A stretch of 64,000 nt of DNA from Anodontia alba. Its lineage: Eukaryota > Mollusca > Bivalvia > Lucinida > Lucinidae. The notes below the pieces were generated by a model. That model was not told the DNA's origin. It made no database searches and saw only the letters and a program-made list of their open reading frames with translations. The stretch covers positions 75,609,763 to 75,673,762 of the forward strand of contig OZ024830.1 in NCBI GenBank assembly GCA_964016985.1, read 5' to 3'. The translations under genes and the position numbers were made by a program. Shown here piece after piece: positions 31,801 through 39,274 of this stretch (position 1 is the first letter of the stretch; each line of letters starts with the position of its first letter).

Positions 31801-34254
31801 ATACACTACAACCTCTTTATAACACAGTTCATTATAACACTTTTTGGATATAACACGGTTCAATGATGGATCCCAAAAATGTATAGATTATGTTGAAAAA
31901 TGACCATAAATGGTCATTTTTCAATATAATCTATACATTTTTGTTTTGATATAACACTGTTGTTGAACTAACACAGTTTATGTTATGGACCCCAACAATA
32001 GTGTTATAAAGAGGTTGTGGTGTAAACTGTTTATCAAAATACTTACGGAGTATAATACTATAGCTCATTCGAAGCAACGTTTCTAATGAGTACCAACAAC
32101 ATGTTTTTGTGGAGAAATAAGAAAAATAGTATGCAGATATCCACACTTATTCTATGTATGGAACATAAATCTTACTGAATGTTCCAGACTAGTAAGGGTG
32201 ATGAAGCGAAGGAAAAGATCACATCCTGATGATATAGACGTTACACTGCTGTCTGTCTGTGTCAGTGTGGCAATGGCATCCTTTAACTTAGCTCGCAATC
32301 CGGCCAGTGTTTCCACTGAAACATAGTAACAGAATATAAATAAGCATAGTAATTACATGTCTGAATATTGAAGTCAGGTGACCAGTAAAAGGGTAACTGG
32401 CAAACAGTGCAGACCCAGATCAGATGCCGCAGAATGCGACGTCTGATCAGGGTCTCCACTGTTTGCAAATAGTTCAGCCATTTTTCTCTAGGAATATGTA
32501 AATCTCATAGCCAGACATTCCTAAAATTGAAATTGGACTCTTCCAATATATAGTGTGGGAGAGTCTATTCAGTCTACAATGGGTTAACTAGTAACAGTGT
32601 TTTCAGAGAATACAGATGTCCCTCCCCCACCTCCCCGTTCCCCACCAATGAATTTTCACTTTTTCTACTGTCATGACCTTGGAAATTTGGTCAAGGTAAC
32701 CAAAATCTAATCAGTTCTTTGTTATGTCCAAATTATATATCCATGAAAATTTGTTAACCCTTCTCTTGCTGAACACGACATGCCCTGTCTTAGCAAACAG
32801 TGTAGATCCAGATCACTTGGCTTCTGAAGACTGTTTGTCATGTAATATGGGAATTTCTATCAAAAACCCTGATCAAGTAATCTGATTGGCTGGAAATTAG
32901 AAGTGGGCACAGCATCTTAATTTATTCAGCATGACAAGGGTTAAGAATCCAACCACAGGCTCACAAGATATTGTGGAGACAAGAAAGTTTCAGGCCAATG
33001 CCACCCACACCAAAAGCAACATGCCCCCCTCCCTGTATGTGGGAATTTGGGAGGAGGCGGAGGGGGAGGGGGTGTGGCTCATACTATGTCTACAGACTTA
33101 GGCACACAAAGAGGTATTTTATTTTTTCCAGGACATAAAGTAAACTTTTGATGGCATTAAAGCTGTTGACATGATCAGATTCAGTAATAGAAATTTTCTA
33201 GCCATTTGCAACAATTTTTGATGGAAACATCAGCTAGTGACATGTCTACATCAAAATATATGTTGTGGTAGTCATTTGAAGCCCCCTGCTGAGATACTTC
33301 TAATGAGTAATCAAAACATTTGTTGAGTAACCAAAACATTTGTTTTCTGGAGAAATAAGAAAAATAATCTTTTGGATACCCCTATTATCTAGAGTTATGA
33401 GATAAAGTTTGGACAACTAAAGCAGTTGTTTGTTGGAAATATCAACTGCTAACATCATAAGTCTACATAAGTGTGGATATCAGCAGAGCAACAGATGATT
33501 TCGAGAGCATTTGGGTATTTAACCCTATCAAAATTAAAACCATTGGGTAAAATCATATTTTCATTTTTTGGTTTGAGTAAAGAGACCCCCAAAATGAAAA
33601 TTAATTGGTAAAACTTATAAAACAGAAAGAAAGAGCACAAAAAAAAAACGATTTAGGTATTTAAAACATGTTATTTCATTATACACTATTGATTTTATGA
33701 CAGTATTTGTCTAAATGTCATATGAAGAATAAAACAGCTATTATGTGCAGTAATCATAATATAAAATCATGTGCTTTTCTGGCCTTGAAACTTTAATTTT
33801 CACCCTTGAATTTGGAAATAATTGGGTATTCTGTCAAATCAATTGGGTATCAATACTCAAGTTTTTGAAAATAATTGAGTATTTGCCCAAAACATATGGG
33901 ATTTTACTCAGATATTCCCCTTATCTCTTACCCTGTATCAGGCAAATATTTTTTTTTTATTTCTCCACAAAAACATATGTTGTGGGTACTCATTAGAAGC
34001 ACCTCACTCAGGTGCTTCTAATGAGTACCCAAAATATATGTTTTTTGTGGAGAAATAAGAAAACTAATGATACCTTTTGCACTGAAAAAACATCATGAGC
34101 TATGTAACATGATTACAGTTTCAATATTTAAACACAGTCTACATGTACATACATCTGTTGTTTTCCAGATAGTGAAGCAATGTTTTGATGGCAGCAACAG
34201 CTGCTGACATTTCTGGATTCACTTCTATTAATTCACTGAAGTACTTCAGAATTC
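16668..34254 (-). CDS. EIF2B1: eIF2B subunit alpha (EIF2B1), seven exons, gene-level entry
   Basis: The protein is the regulatory alpha subunit of eIF2B, the cytosolic guanine nucleotide exchange factor that reloads eIF2 with GTP for translation initiation. In known animals an alpha homodimer joins two beta-gamma-delta-epsilon tetramers, and alpha helps sense phosphorylated eIF2. Seven exons, read right to left, join in one frame with GT-AG introns in phases that all agree: 34153-34254, 32176-32315, 30664-30780, 27815-27927, 22740-22884, 19232-19357, 16668-16823. Together they give about 298 residues; family members are about 305. Family landmarks appear in order: [119 protein letters not shown]. 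Only the first coding exon is unsettled. The gene is an intact host gene among repeats. Confidence 0.96.
17415..17774 (+). mobile_element. Hairpin MITE family A with two hairpins in tandem
   Basis: Unusual copy in the last EIF2B1 intron. The central hairpin is present twice, 17515-17590 and 17604-17675, separated by GAGCAGAAATA. Both have the tip CCTCAAAGAGG, so the second looks like a local duplication. Ends and right block are typical of the family. Confidence 0.88.
18370..18840. mobile_element. Hairpin MITE family B split by a SINE
   Basis: The hairpin part is 18370-18475. After the SINE, ATATATGGAGAAATAAGG and TGCCCTATCTGGAGC resume the right part of the element to about 18840. Confidence 0.75.
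18476..18766 (+). mobile_element. SINE family L with 13-bp target duplication
   Basis: TATATGGAGAAAT flanks the copy on both sides (18463-18475 and 18767-18779). The tail is TGTCACTAAACCCCAACA with CAACAACAA. It inserted into the family B hairpin, so it is younger than that copy. Confidence 0.88.
19018..19193. mobile_element. Hairpin MITE family B next to an EIF2B1 splice donor
   Basis: TAGCAACAGATAAGGC at the left and CCCCTCTTATCTGTAGCTA at the right are the inverted ends. The hairpin is GTACTCATTAGAAGAGCCTC / GAGGCACTTCTAATGAGTAC. Its right edge lies 38 bases from the donor of the 19232-19357 exon, inside the intron. Confidence 0.82.
19232..19357 (-). CDS. EIF2B1: EIF2B1 exon ([13 protein letters not shown]...)
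   Basis: Exactly 42 codons, phase 0 at both ends. Acceptor TTTTATTACAG above 19357, donor AAG|GTAAGC below 19232. It carries [20 protein letters not shown], a conserved stretch of the IF-2B family. Confidence 0.96.
19565..19645. mobile_element. Family B fragment
   Basis: TAATTTCTCACTGAAAACAT and TTTGTTGAGAAATAATAAAA are the outer stem; most of the hairpin is deleted. Confidence 0.5.
19780..20450. repeat. Tandem array of ~165-bp units, degenerate
   Basis: Four or so diverged units share ACTCTGCCTCGTCCTACTCT-like, ATAATCCTACCAAG, GGTGACAAATGGAAAA and GAGTTGTCATTCTTGTATA blocks. No family J ends were found beside it. Confidence 0.65.
20605..22595. mobile_element. Inverted-repeat element family I, split by a family J element
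   Basis: The left part 20605-20663 (ATGCTCAACTCAGCTGAGCA, TTTTCTCTGCTAA) and the right part 22431-22595 (AATGCCAACAAATG, AGCATTTTCATGTTTATTAG) are contiguous in the copy at 30105-30325. The 1767 bases between are the family J insertion. Confidence 0.75.
20664..22430 (+). mobile_element. Family J tandem-core element, complete copy 2
   Basis: Starts AACAAGAGGCCCACGGGCC (small hairpin) with motif CGCTCACCTGAG at 20689-20700. The core is a higher-order array: blocks GCAAACTTGACCTTGCCGTA and TTTTAGCAATTTTGGTAGAC repeat, and a marker with GGGCGTGGCGGCCATCTTGG recurs about every 500 bases (near 21210, 21705, 22195). Then comes (GGAC)n at 22330-22380, and a 3-prime hairpin 22397-22426 whose second arm CTCAGGTGAGCT is the complement of the 5-prime motif, ending AAAAA. 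It lies in an EIF2B1 intron. The insertion joins an A-run to AATGCC of the host element. Confidence 0.82.
22740..22884 (-). CDS. EIF2B1: EIF2B1 exon ([13 protein letters not shown]...)
   Basis: One base completes a glycine codon from the previous exon, then 48 codons. It includes [17 protein letters not shown] and [14 protein letters not shown], the most diagnostic IF-2B motifs. Acceptor GTGCTCTACAG. The donor is AAG|GTTAAA, weaker than the others, but the next exon continues exactly where the family alignment requires. Confidence 0.97.
22971..23251 (+). mobile_element. Hairpin MITE family A
   Basis: Complete copy 87 bases upstream (in EIF2B1 orientation) of the 22740-22884 exon. Hairpin tip CCTCGGCGAGG. 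Confidence 0.87.
23283..23570 (+). mobile_element. SINE family V, old diverged copy
   Basis: B-box region AGGTTTAATCCCCGCTGG, body GGCAGTTGTCAGTTTCTGAT and tail CTGTAAAACCTCAACTTAAT are recognisable. The A-box half is badly decayed. Confidence 0.8.
23604..23668. repeat. Short hairpin (family C related)
   Basis: AAGGGCCCAGATCAG and CTGATCTGGGCCTTTG pair around a loop with ACTACGCAGATGCACAGG. Confidence 0.65.
24047..24145. mobile_element. Hairpin MITE family B
   Basis: Outer stem AAAACATATGTTGTCGGTAC and GTACCCACAACATATGTTTT, tip TCTCACTGAGGAAC. Poly-T and poly-A runs lie just to the left (24000-24060). Confidence 0.75.
24165..24276 (-). mobile_element. SINE family V, head fragment
   Basis: The end GGCCACCCAGGCCGGC and the stretch TGATCAAATCTCCATGAAAG are the minus-strand start and early body of the family V SINE. 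The rest is absent. Confidence 0.7.
24407..26342 (+). mobile_element. Family J tandem-core element, complete copy 3
   Basis: Starts AACAAGAAATCCGCGGAAGG with motif ATCGCACCTGC at 24431-24441. The first core array (24650-25600) has a unit of about 145 bp with ATATAGGTCAAGGTCACCGG and GAGAAGCACTATGCAAGG. The second (25600-26200) has units of 163 to 177 bp with GGTCAGGGAGATGTTTCATG and TTGACATAAATGTCGAACTT. (GGAC)n follows at 26225-26295. The 3-prime hairpin 26310-26337 ends in GCAGGTGCGAT, the complement of the 5-prime motif, then AAAAATT. Several overlapping open frames are by-products of the arrays. Confidence 0.82.
26343..27724 (+). mobile_element. Family J related element, 3-prime part with ~151-bp array
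   Basis: Units of about 151 bp (landmarks GGGGCATAACTCTGC, AAGTTTCAGCTTGAT and TGTAAACTGTAGGAGGAGTT) run from about 26790 to 27660. The end has TTTACGGATGGACG, then a hairpin with arms ATACCCCGT and ACGGGCGTAT, then AAAAATA. No 5-prime start was found; it abuts copy 3 directly. Confidence 0.65.
27815..27927 (-). CDS. EIF2B1: EIF2B1 exon ([13 protein letters not shown]...)
   Basis: 37 codons plus two bases (GG) of the next glycine. Acceptor TTTCATTTCAG above 27927, donor AGG|GTAAGC below 27815. Carries HSYSRVV and [14 protein letters not shown], both conserved in the family. Confidence 0.97.
28106..28350. mobile_element. MITE family D
   Basis: Terminal inverted repeat GGGCCCAGTTGTTCAAAGC / TTTTGAACAACTGGGCCC and a strong central hairpin (GCTGAAAAAAATGTGAGTAG / CTACTCACATTTTTTCAGC). 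Copies also at 43143-43368 and 46746-46990. Confidence 0.88.
28505..28732 (+). mobile_element. TTAA-flanked MITE with family C hairpin
   Basis: Starts TTAACCCATTGTATACTG and ends at GTGTTAA. The hairpin at 28622-28693 (AACAGTGGAGACCCTGATCA / TGATCTGGGTCTCCACTGTT) makes the right half. The same element lies reversed at 32352-32587. TTAA boundaries suggest piggyBac-type mobilisation. Confidence 0.72.
29006..29614. mobile_element. TA-flanked element with ~50-bp inverted ends (family S)
   Basis: CACACCTGGTAA and, further in, TGCACTCAAAATCTT on the left are matched by AAGATTTTGAGTGCA and TTACCAGGTGTG on the right. Inside, TCTGATTTATTGATTTTTA and TAAAAATCAATAAATCAG form a second inverted pair. No coding frame. 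Confidence 0.72.
29668..29825 (-). mobile_element. SINE family V, 3-prime half
   Basis: GTTGAGGTTTTACGGCCCAG through CGCCAGAAACTGACAACTGC is the complement of the SINE tail and body. The tRNA-like head is absent, a 5-prime truncation typical of retroposition. Confidence 0.88.
30105..30325. mobile_element. Inverted-repeat element family I, uninterrupted copy
   Basis: Ends ATAAAACTTTTTCCATGCTC and GAGCATGAAAAAAGTTTTAT; internal hairpin AATATGAAAATGCCAAC / GTTGGCATTTTCATATT. It serves as the reference for the split copy at 20605-22595. Confidence 0.8.
30664..30780 (-). CDS. EIF2B1: EIF2B1 exon ([13 protein letters not shown]...)
   Basis: Exactly 39 codons, phase 0 at both ends. Acceptor CTTCTTTCAG above 30780, donor TCA|GTAGGT below 30664. 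Encodes [20 protein letters not shown] and HQFIRDGS from the helical N-terminal domain. Confidence 0.96.
31236..31465 (+). mobile_element. Relative of the 50934 TTAA MITE
   Basis: CTGCATCTGAAAATGTTGTC, the hairpin CAAACAGTGTGGACCCTTAT / ATCTGAGTCCACACTGTTTG and GCAGACGACAATTGTTG match the element at 50934-51176 in order, but the outer TTAA ends are lost or changed. Confidence 0.7.
31466..31678 (-). mobile_element. TTAA-flanked MITE with family C hairpin
   Basis: TTAA at 31466-31469 and 31675-31678. Ends TTAACCTTTCTCTTGCTGA and CTTGACAAGGGTTAA. Hairpin GTAGATCCAGATCAGTTGGC / GCCAACTGATCTGGAGCTGC with tip TTCTGAA. Directly adjacent to the previous element. Confidence 0.8.
31802..32024. mobile_element. 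TA-flanked palindromic MITE (family F)
   Basis: Outer ends TACACTACAACCTCTTTATA and TTATAAAGAGGTTGTGGTGTA; central palindrome AAAATGACCATAAATGGTCATTTT. Other copies at 58751-58973 and, decayed, 60570-60745. Confidence 0.85.
32066..32160. mobile_element. Family B right half
   Basis: TTCTAATGAGTACCAACAAC and GTTTTTGTGGAGAAATAAGA are present; the left arm is nearly gone. It ends 15 bases from the donor of the 32176-32315 exon. Confidence 0.6.
32176..32315 (-). CDS. EIF2B1: EIF2B1 exon ([13 protein letters not shown]...)
   Basis: Two bases complete a codon from the previous exon, then 46 codons. Acceptor ACTATGTTTCAG above 32315, donor TCA|GTAAGA below 32176. Encodes [20 protein letters not shown] and [12 protein letters not shown], conserved N-terminal domain segments. 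Confidence 0.97.
32352..32587 (-). mobile_element. TTAA-flanked MITE, reverse copy of 28505
   Basis: GTAAAAGGGTAACTGGCAAA, hairpin AACAGTGCAGACCCAGATCA / TGATCAGGGTCTCCACTGTT, and the end TACAATGGGTTAA mirror 28505-28732. The two lie about 3.9 kb apart in opposite orientation within EIF2B1 introns. Confidence 0.75.
32754..32944 (-). mobile_element. TTAA-flanked MITE, hairpin collapsed
   Basis: TTAACCCTTCTCTTGCTGAA and ATGACAAGGGTTAA are intact ends. The family C hairpin has lost its second arm (TTGGCTTCTGAAGACTGTTTG), so the palindrome is deleted precisely at its centre. Confidence 0.8.
33250..33400. mobile_element. Hairpin MITE family B, degraded
   Basis: ACTTCTAATGAGTAATCAAA, AACATTTGTTTTCTGGAGAA and CCCCTATTATCTAGAGTTAT are present; AACATTTGTTGAGTAACCAA shows a small local duplication. 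Confidence 0.65.
33954..34063. mobile_element. Hairpin MITE family B
   Basis: Nearly perfect hairpin, GTACTCATTAGAAGCACCTC / AGGTGCTTCTAATGAGTAC, with TTATTTCTCCAC and GTGGAGAAATAA as outer stem. It lies 90 bases from the EIF2B1 exon at 34153. Confidence 0.8.
34153..34254 (-). CDS. EIF2B1: EIF2B1 exon ([14 protein letters not shown]...)
   Basis: Two bases complete a codon begun upstream, then 33 codons and one spare base. Acceptor TTTGTACATTTCAG above 34254, donor GAT|GTATGT below 34153. It encodes [20 protein letters not shown], aligned with the start of known eIF2B alpha proteins about five residues after their initiator Met. So the start codon lies in a short upstream exon ending in phase 1. 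Confidence 0.96.
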
Positions 34255-34882
34255 CTGAAATGTACAAATAATGCATATATGAGGCAAAAGGCCACATTTA
34301 AAATTATTTCTGTTTGTCCTCTCCCGACTCTGTCAGATATTTTTGGGTTAGTAGGTATATATATATACATGTATATTAGATTTAATATATAAAATCTGTC
34401 AGAAATGTCAGTATCAAAATTCAAAATACATGTTTAAATGAAAATTAATAGTTTTATACCTAAATTAAATATATCTGTGTATAATAGTAATTTGAAAAGC
34501 AGCATGCTTGCCATAATTTATGGAGAGCATAATTCAAAACTTTATTCAGAGCTTCTTTACTCTTAAAGTGATTGAAAGAGAAAAAAAATCTGGCACTCAA
34601 GAATTCCAGTAAGATTTTTGGACTAGGCAGGATTTCTTTGGGTAAGTAGGGAGAGGGCAAACAAACTTTTTTTTCTTTTTTTTTTTAATTTTATCCTTAC
34701 CATAAAATATTTTAGCACCTGCAAACAGTTTATACACCCACACCAGGCTCCATAATGGGGTGGCACTTTTAACAATAACACATTCCACCATGCATATGCC
34801 TTGTATTACTGGAAATTTCTCTGCATGCAACTCAATGCCCTATTTTGCTTTCATTCATGAGCACACTGAATATTTTTTTTTG

Positions 34883-34933
34883 TGTGTGTGGTGGGGGGTG
34901 GGGGGTGTGGGGGTGGGGTGGGGAGGGGGTGTA
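34883..34933 (+). repeat. G-rich tract, G-quadruplex candidate
   Basis: Seven or more runs of three to six G separated by one to three bases within 50 bp on the plus strand. It is in the intron region upstream of the 34153 exon. Confidence 0.75.
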
Positions 34934-35624
34934 TTTGATTTTTCCCCTTTGAAGATGGTGGCTAAAACTGACCAAGCTGGTTAATCTTTGTTTTGTCATA
35001 GGAAATGGTAGATAAATAAATCATCTATTATTTGACTGTTAGCCTGTCCTAATGGGAATGGATAAGGATCTGGTACCAGAATTCTAGACTTGATCATTAA
35101 AGACCTAGTATGACCTCTAGCTGTTTTCAGAGGTTTAACCTTTAAAATGCCAATGACAAAGGCAGTTGAAGACATCCAGTTTTTTTGGTGTTTTTTTTTT
35201 TTTTTTTTAACTTTTTAGAGTAAATAAGGATATTTCATGTGAAATATTATCTGGCAGAATATTAACATGATGTGCCAAGCCTTACTTTTTCTGAAAAGTA
35301 AATTATATATGCTACAGTATACTTGGTGCCCTGAGTTATATATTGCAGACCTGTGAGATTTTCTGCATAGTAAATTATAATTTTGTATCCTACAGTATGA
35401 TTGGTGCCCTGAGTTATATATTGCAGACATGTGAGATTTTCCGCATAAATTTTAAGTGGGGGTAAAATACTCATTTGTACCTAAACCTTATCTGGAGCAC
35501 TGATGGATAATTTACAGAGATAAAAATAAAGCAGCTTTATTTAACATTGCATACTAGAAACTGACAACATAGGCTTGAAGAGCTTTTATTGCGACAAACA
35601 AATTATCCATGAACAAACATTTAC

Positions 35625-35634
35625 CTGCATTCAT
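35625..35634 (-). CDS. EIF2B1: Candidate first coding exon of EIF2B1 (weak)
   Basis: On the minus strand ATGAATGCAG is followed by GTAAAT, a reasonable donor. It ends in phase 1, as the 34153 exon requires, and would give MNAG before ILKYF, nearly the usual N-terminal length. The context is short, the Kozak match is poor and a tRNA-like repeat lies just beside it. The alternative is the frame ending at 34701 with donor TATG|GTAAGG, which also ends in phase 1 but has no family counterpart. Confidence 0.3.
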
Positions 35635-35654
35635 TTAGCTATCCAGTACCATTT

Positions 35655-35750
35655 TAAATGCCTTTGGCTGGGGTTAAAACCTGTTACCTCCCATTCCCAA
35701 AGCTGACTTTCTATCACTGAGCAATTGGAGCCAGTCCAACGAGCTATCGG
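35655..35750 (-). repeat. tRNA-like SINE remnant
   Basis: On the minus strand TGCTCAGTGATAGAAAG resembles an A box and GGTTTTAACCCC a B box at the proper distance. It has no intact cloverleaf. Confidence 0.4.
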
Positions 35751-36605
35751 GACTGAGAGCAAAAGTCTAGGGGCAAAATGTTGGGGCGAATCATCCTAGA
35801 TGAAACGTCTAGTGGTCAGTTGGACAAACCTTCCAGAACCCAAAATTTCTCTCTCTATATAGGCAGATCTGGTTTGCAGGATGAAGGACTACAAGTAACC
35901 ATTTTAATCACTATAGGGTTCTTTAACCCACACAAGAGGTGACATTCCACAGGAAGCCTTCAGTTAATGTCCTGATCTGAAGGATGGCACACTGTTTTCA
36001 TGTCATCCCTGCAAATGAGTTTTAATGACACAAAGACAAATTTATACATGATTTTGTAGTAAAGAGAAGCAGAATATATGTGTATGGGTCTTCTACCCTG
36101 CTTAGACCTACATGTATCTGCATTGTAATATATATATCATTAAGAACTATTTTTTTCATTTTAAAAATTATACATAAATTAATTATCCTTTTTATTTTTT
36201 TTTTACCTTTTTATTAAATCATAAATTATTCACTTGTTAAAAATGGTCTGTGATGAATCTGAAATTGGTATATTACATGTATATTGTTATAAACTTGGTT
36301 CAGGATGAATAAGTATTGTGATTCTTACCTAGGCAAGGGGGTTTTTTTTATTTCTGTTTTTAATGCTTTGATCTAGTGTAACACAGTCAGTTGTCTTCAT
36401 ATTTTCAGTATACTCTTAGTCTAGATGTATTCAAATCATCTAATTTACAGCTGTTTTACAATCGTTGTTTTAAACTTGTTGATTGTTTTTACTCTTTATT
36501 ATTATGTTAGTTAGCTACTGTTATCTGTTGTACATATCTGACATAAAATAAAACTTCTTTTATCTTAAGGAAGGCATGTAAGGACACAGAAATCCTCTTG
36601 CCTAT
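35751..36605. other. No recognised feature
   Basis: AT-rich sequence. A donor-like CTAG|GTAAGA on the minus strand at about 36331 has no start codon that would fit EIF2B1. Confidence 0.4.
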
Positions 36606-37025
36606 GCTGCAGCACTCCAGGCCTTGATCCAGTAGCTGTTGTTTTTAACCTGATTTTAGCTCATCTTCATCTGTCAAAACCTATCATCTTTCATTCCCCT
36701 AACTATATGCTTTTAGACATTCTTTTCATTAACATTTTGGTTAGATTGGGCACCTACCTAGAATGTACTGGTGGGCAAGAATGTACTGGTGGGCAAGAGG
36801 CAGGAAGTCAGGCATAGGCTATGCCTATCTATCTCTCTTCATTTATTGCCTGATGCCCACGAAGACATTCTAGGCAGGTGCCCTGTCGAACCAAGATGTT
36901 AACAAAAAGAATGTCTAAAAGCATATAGTTAGGGGAATGAAAGATGATAGGTTTTGACAGACAAAGATGAGCTAAAATCAGGTTAAAAACAACAGCTACT
37001 GGATCAAGGCCTGGAGCACTGCAGC
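36606..37025. repeat. Foldback inverted repeat with ~165-base arms
   Basis: GCTGCAGCACTCCAGGCCTT starts the left arm and its complement ends the right arm. Arms 36606-36783 and about 36850-37025 match closely throughout, for example CTAACTATATGCTTTTAGAC and its complement. The left arm carries an extra local duplication of AATGTACTGGTGGGCAAG. Confidence 0.88.
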
Positions 37026-37295
37026 CCCTTGACTATGACCTTGAAGAATTCTAAGTATGGTGAGCATACAGAAGTCTCAGGTAGGGCATTGCACTGGACA
37101 ATAGCCATAGGGAAAAAGGAGTACTTGTAATAGTCTGTTAATTTTTGCAGTTGACAAAAAGCCAAAGAGTGACAGTGCCTTAAGTTAATGGAAACTGGTC
37201 ACACTACCTTAGACAATTTTGTTAGAGAGGCAGAGATGCGCTTCAGATCAGCCTGTCTCTGTTCTAGGATTTTCCACCCAAGGATATCCACGATG

Positions 37296-37607
37296 CATCA
37301 TGAAAAAATTCTTTTATAATGCTGACCCCCACCCCCTGAAACCCCACTTTTGTATAGTAAAACTGGGGTTTACAGGGTATACATTCTTTTTCTTATTTCT
37401 GCTCAAAAACATAGATTTTAGGTACTCATTAAAACCGTCTTACAGACTGTGGGTACTCATCATAATTGCCTCAGCAAGGCAATTCTAAGGAGTACCCACA
37501 ATCTATGTTTTGAGCAGAAATATGAAATATATCAGAATTTTTAACTGAAAATTTTCATTTTTTGGTGGTAAAATTTTCAGTATATTTGAATAGGCTTGTT
37601 TTTGTAA
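37296..37607 (-). mobile_element. Hairpin MITE family A, reverse, altered hairpin
   Basis: Ends ATCATGAAAAAATTC and GGCTTGTTTTTGTAA. The hairpin region has extra sequence (AAAACCGTCTTACAGACTGT) and a tip GCCTCAGCAAGGC unlike the other copies. Confidence 0.78.
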
Positions 37608-37872
37608 CAGCAGTCATGCTTGACCTGTAGTCATGATTGCTGGTGGTCCAGCATGCTCTTCTACTCTGATCTTTGTCCAGTTGGAGTTATTTTCTCTTTA
37701 GTGTAGGGGTCCCAAACAGGGGTGGAACACTCCAGCTGGAGCGGACCAAGGTTTTGTAGGCAGTCTCTTGTACCTATCTAGCTATCTATCTATTTTATCA
37801 TACTGCAGCACCCTCTTACCAGTATTATGTGCAGTTTGCGCCTTTGGGTTTTAGTTTAAATGTATCGTTTGA

Positions 37873-38927
37873 TATTATGAAAACACGCCTATTCAAATAT
37901 ATTGAAAATTTCACAACCAAAAACTGAAAGTTTTCAGATAAAAATTCTGATATTTTGCTCAAAACATAAATTGTGGATACTTGTGAGAACTGCCTCGTCG
38001 AGGCGGTTCTTACGAGTACCCACAATCTATGCTTTTGGGCAGAAATAAGAAAAATAATGTATACCCCTGTAAACCCCAGTTTTACTATATAAAAGGGGTT
38101 CCCCTAATTAGCGAAATGGAGTTTACTTTACGGAATGGATGAAATGGAGATTTTTTTACGAAATGGAGCCACACAAAATATTTATTACAAACCTGTATGT
38201 TATTGCTAGTTTTTTGTTTGTTTGTTTTTTGTGTTTCTTTTTTATCATTAATTACCAAAGATCAATTAACGTAAATGACATATTTTATCTGATATTCTGA
38301 TTGATAGAAGTGAAATTGGTAAGAATGGTATTATTAACGGACTTTTTTTACATGGCAAAATGGATTTTTAATGAAATGGGGAATTTTACGAAATGGACAT
38401 ATGTTAAAGTAGCAATCGCTTTTTTTTTATTATTAATGTTGAAAGAACAAATAAGGAAAATGACACATTTTTTTCTGATTTTCTGAACGAAGTGGAGTTT
38501 TTAATGATATGGAGTTATTTACGAAATGGAGCCACAAAACTTTTATATACATCAAACGTGTGGTTTTGCTAGTTCTTTTTTCATTAATCATTAGAGACAG
38601 TCAAGGAAAATAACATTTCTGTCTTGTTTGCATATGATTTTCTGAATGAGAATTGAAAGGGGAAAGAATTTTACACTTAAAATTTTTTTCTTCTTTTTTT
38701 TTTTTTTTCTTTTTTTTTTTTTTTTATTGTTTTTACAGTCAGATATGATAGAAATCATGAAAACTGAATAAAAGTTGCAAAAAGGGGGAAAAAATGCTCC
38801 ATTTTTTGTAAAACAAAACTCCATTTCGTCCATTTCGTAAAAAAAAGTCCATTCCTGTATTTAGGGGAACCGATATATAAAAGTGGGGTTTAAGGGGTCA
38901 AAATTATATAGATATGTTTTTGTGATG
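37873..38927 (+). mobile_element. Hairpin MITE family A split by another MITE
   Basis: Left part 37873-38095 and right part 38874-38927 join into a normal family A copy; the break is in the TTTTACTATATAAAAG block. Confidence 0.85.
38096..38873. mobile_element. ~780-bp MITE with ~75-bp inverted ends, nested in family A
   Basis: Ends GGTTCCCCTAATTAGCGAAA and its counterpart TTAGGGGAACC. The inverted repeats continue inward for about 75 bases (GAAATGGAG / CTCCATTTC blocks). TATATAAAAG is repeated at both junctions (38086-38095 and 38874-38883), giving a target duplication of 8 to 10 bases and suggesting a hAT or Mutator-like source. Inside, ACGAAATGGAGCCACA recurs, and long T runs lie at 38690-38727. 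No transposase frame. Confidence 0.85.
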
Positions 38928-38939
38928 ATAAAACCTACG

Positions 38940-39016
38940 CCTGGGATTAGCTCCTGGTACCTTGTGATCTACCTCTAGAGGCCAGTGTGCTCACCACTTA
39001 GCTACTACGCTTTCAC
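38940..39016 (-). repeat. tRNA-like sequence, SINE remnant
   Basis: On the minus strand TAGCTAAGTGGTGAGCA resembles an A box. The B-box side is poor, so it is not a functional tRNA gene. Confidence 0.35.
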
Positions 39017-39055
39017 AACTAGGTTTGGGCAACAGAAAGATTAGTCTGAAGGGAG

Positions 39056-39258
39056 CTAATAAAAAAAAAAAAAAAGTAATTTCATGAATTTGTAATGCCA
39101 TTGGTGTGAAATTGCATCACACGACATAATACCCTCTTTTTCAGCAGCCTCCATTATTATCTTCGGTGTTGTATCAGAGTACTTTTCGAGGCCTTTGTAG
39201 CACTGAATAAGAAATGCTGTGATGGCGATTTGTCTAAGTTTCAAGTCACTAGAAATAA
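39056..39258 (-). other. Open frame of unknown nature
   Basis: An open minus-strand frame without ATG near its start encodes KLRQIAITAFLIQCYKGLEK and YSDTTPKIIMEAAEKEG before low-complexity sequence. The composition is protein-like (amphipathic helices, HEAT-repeat flavour), but I recognise no family. It could be an exon of a third gene, a retrocopy fragment or chance. Confidence 0.3.
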
Positions 39259-39274
39259 TCGCTCAACATGTGTT

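Noticed and set aside
34701..34830. Upstream frame as the certain first exon of EIF2B1
   Set aside because: The donor and phase fit, but the peptide has no counterpart in the family and the usual protein is about 30 residues shorter. Kept only as an alternative.
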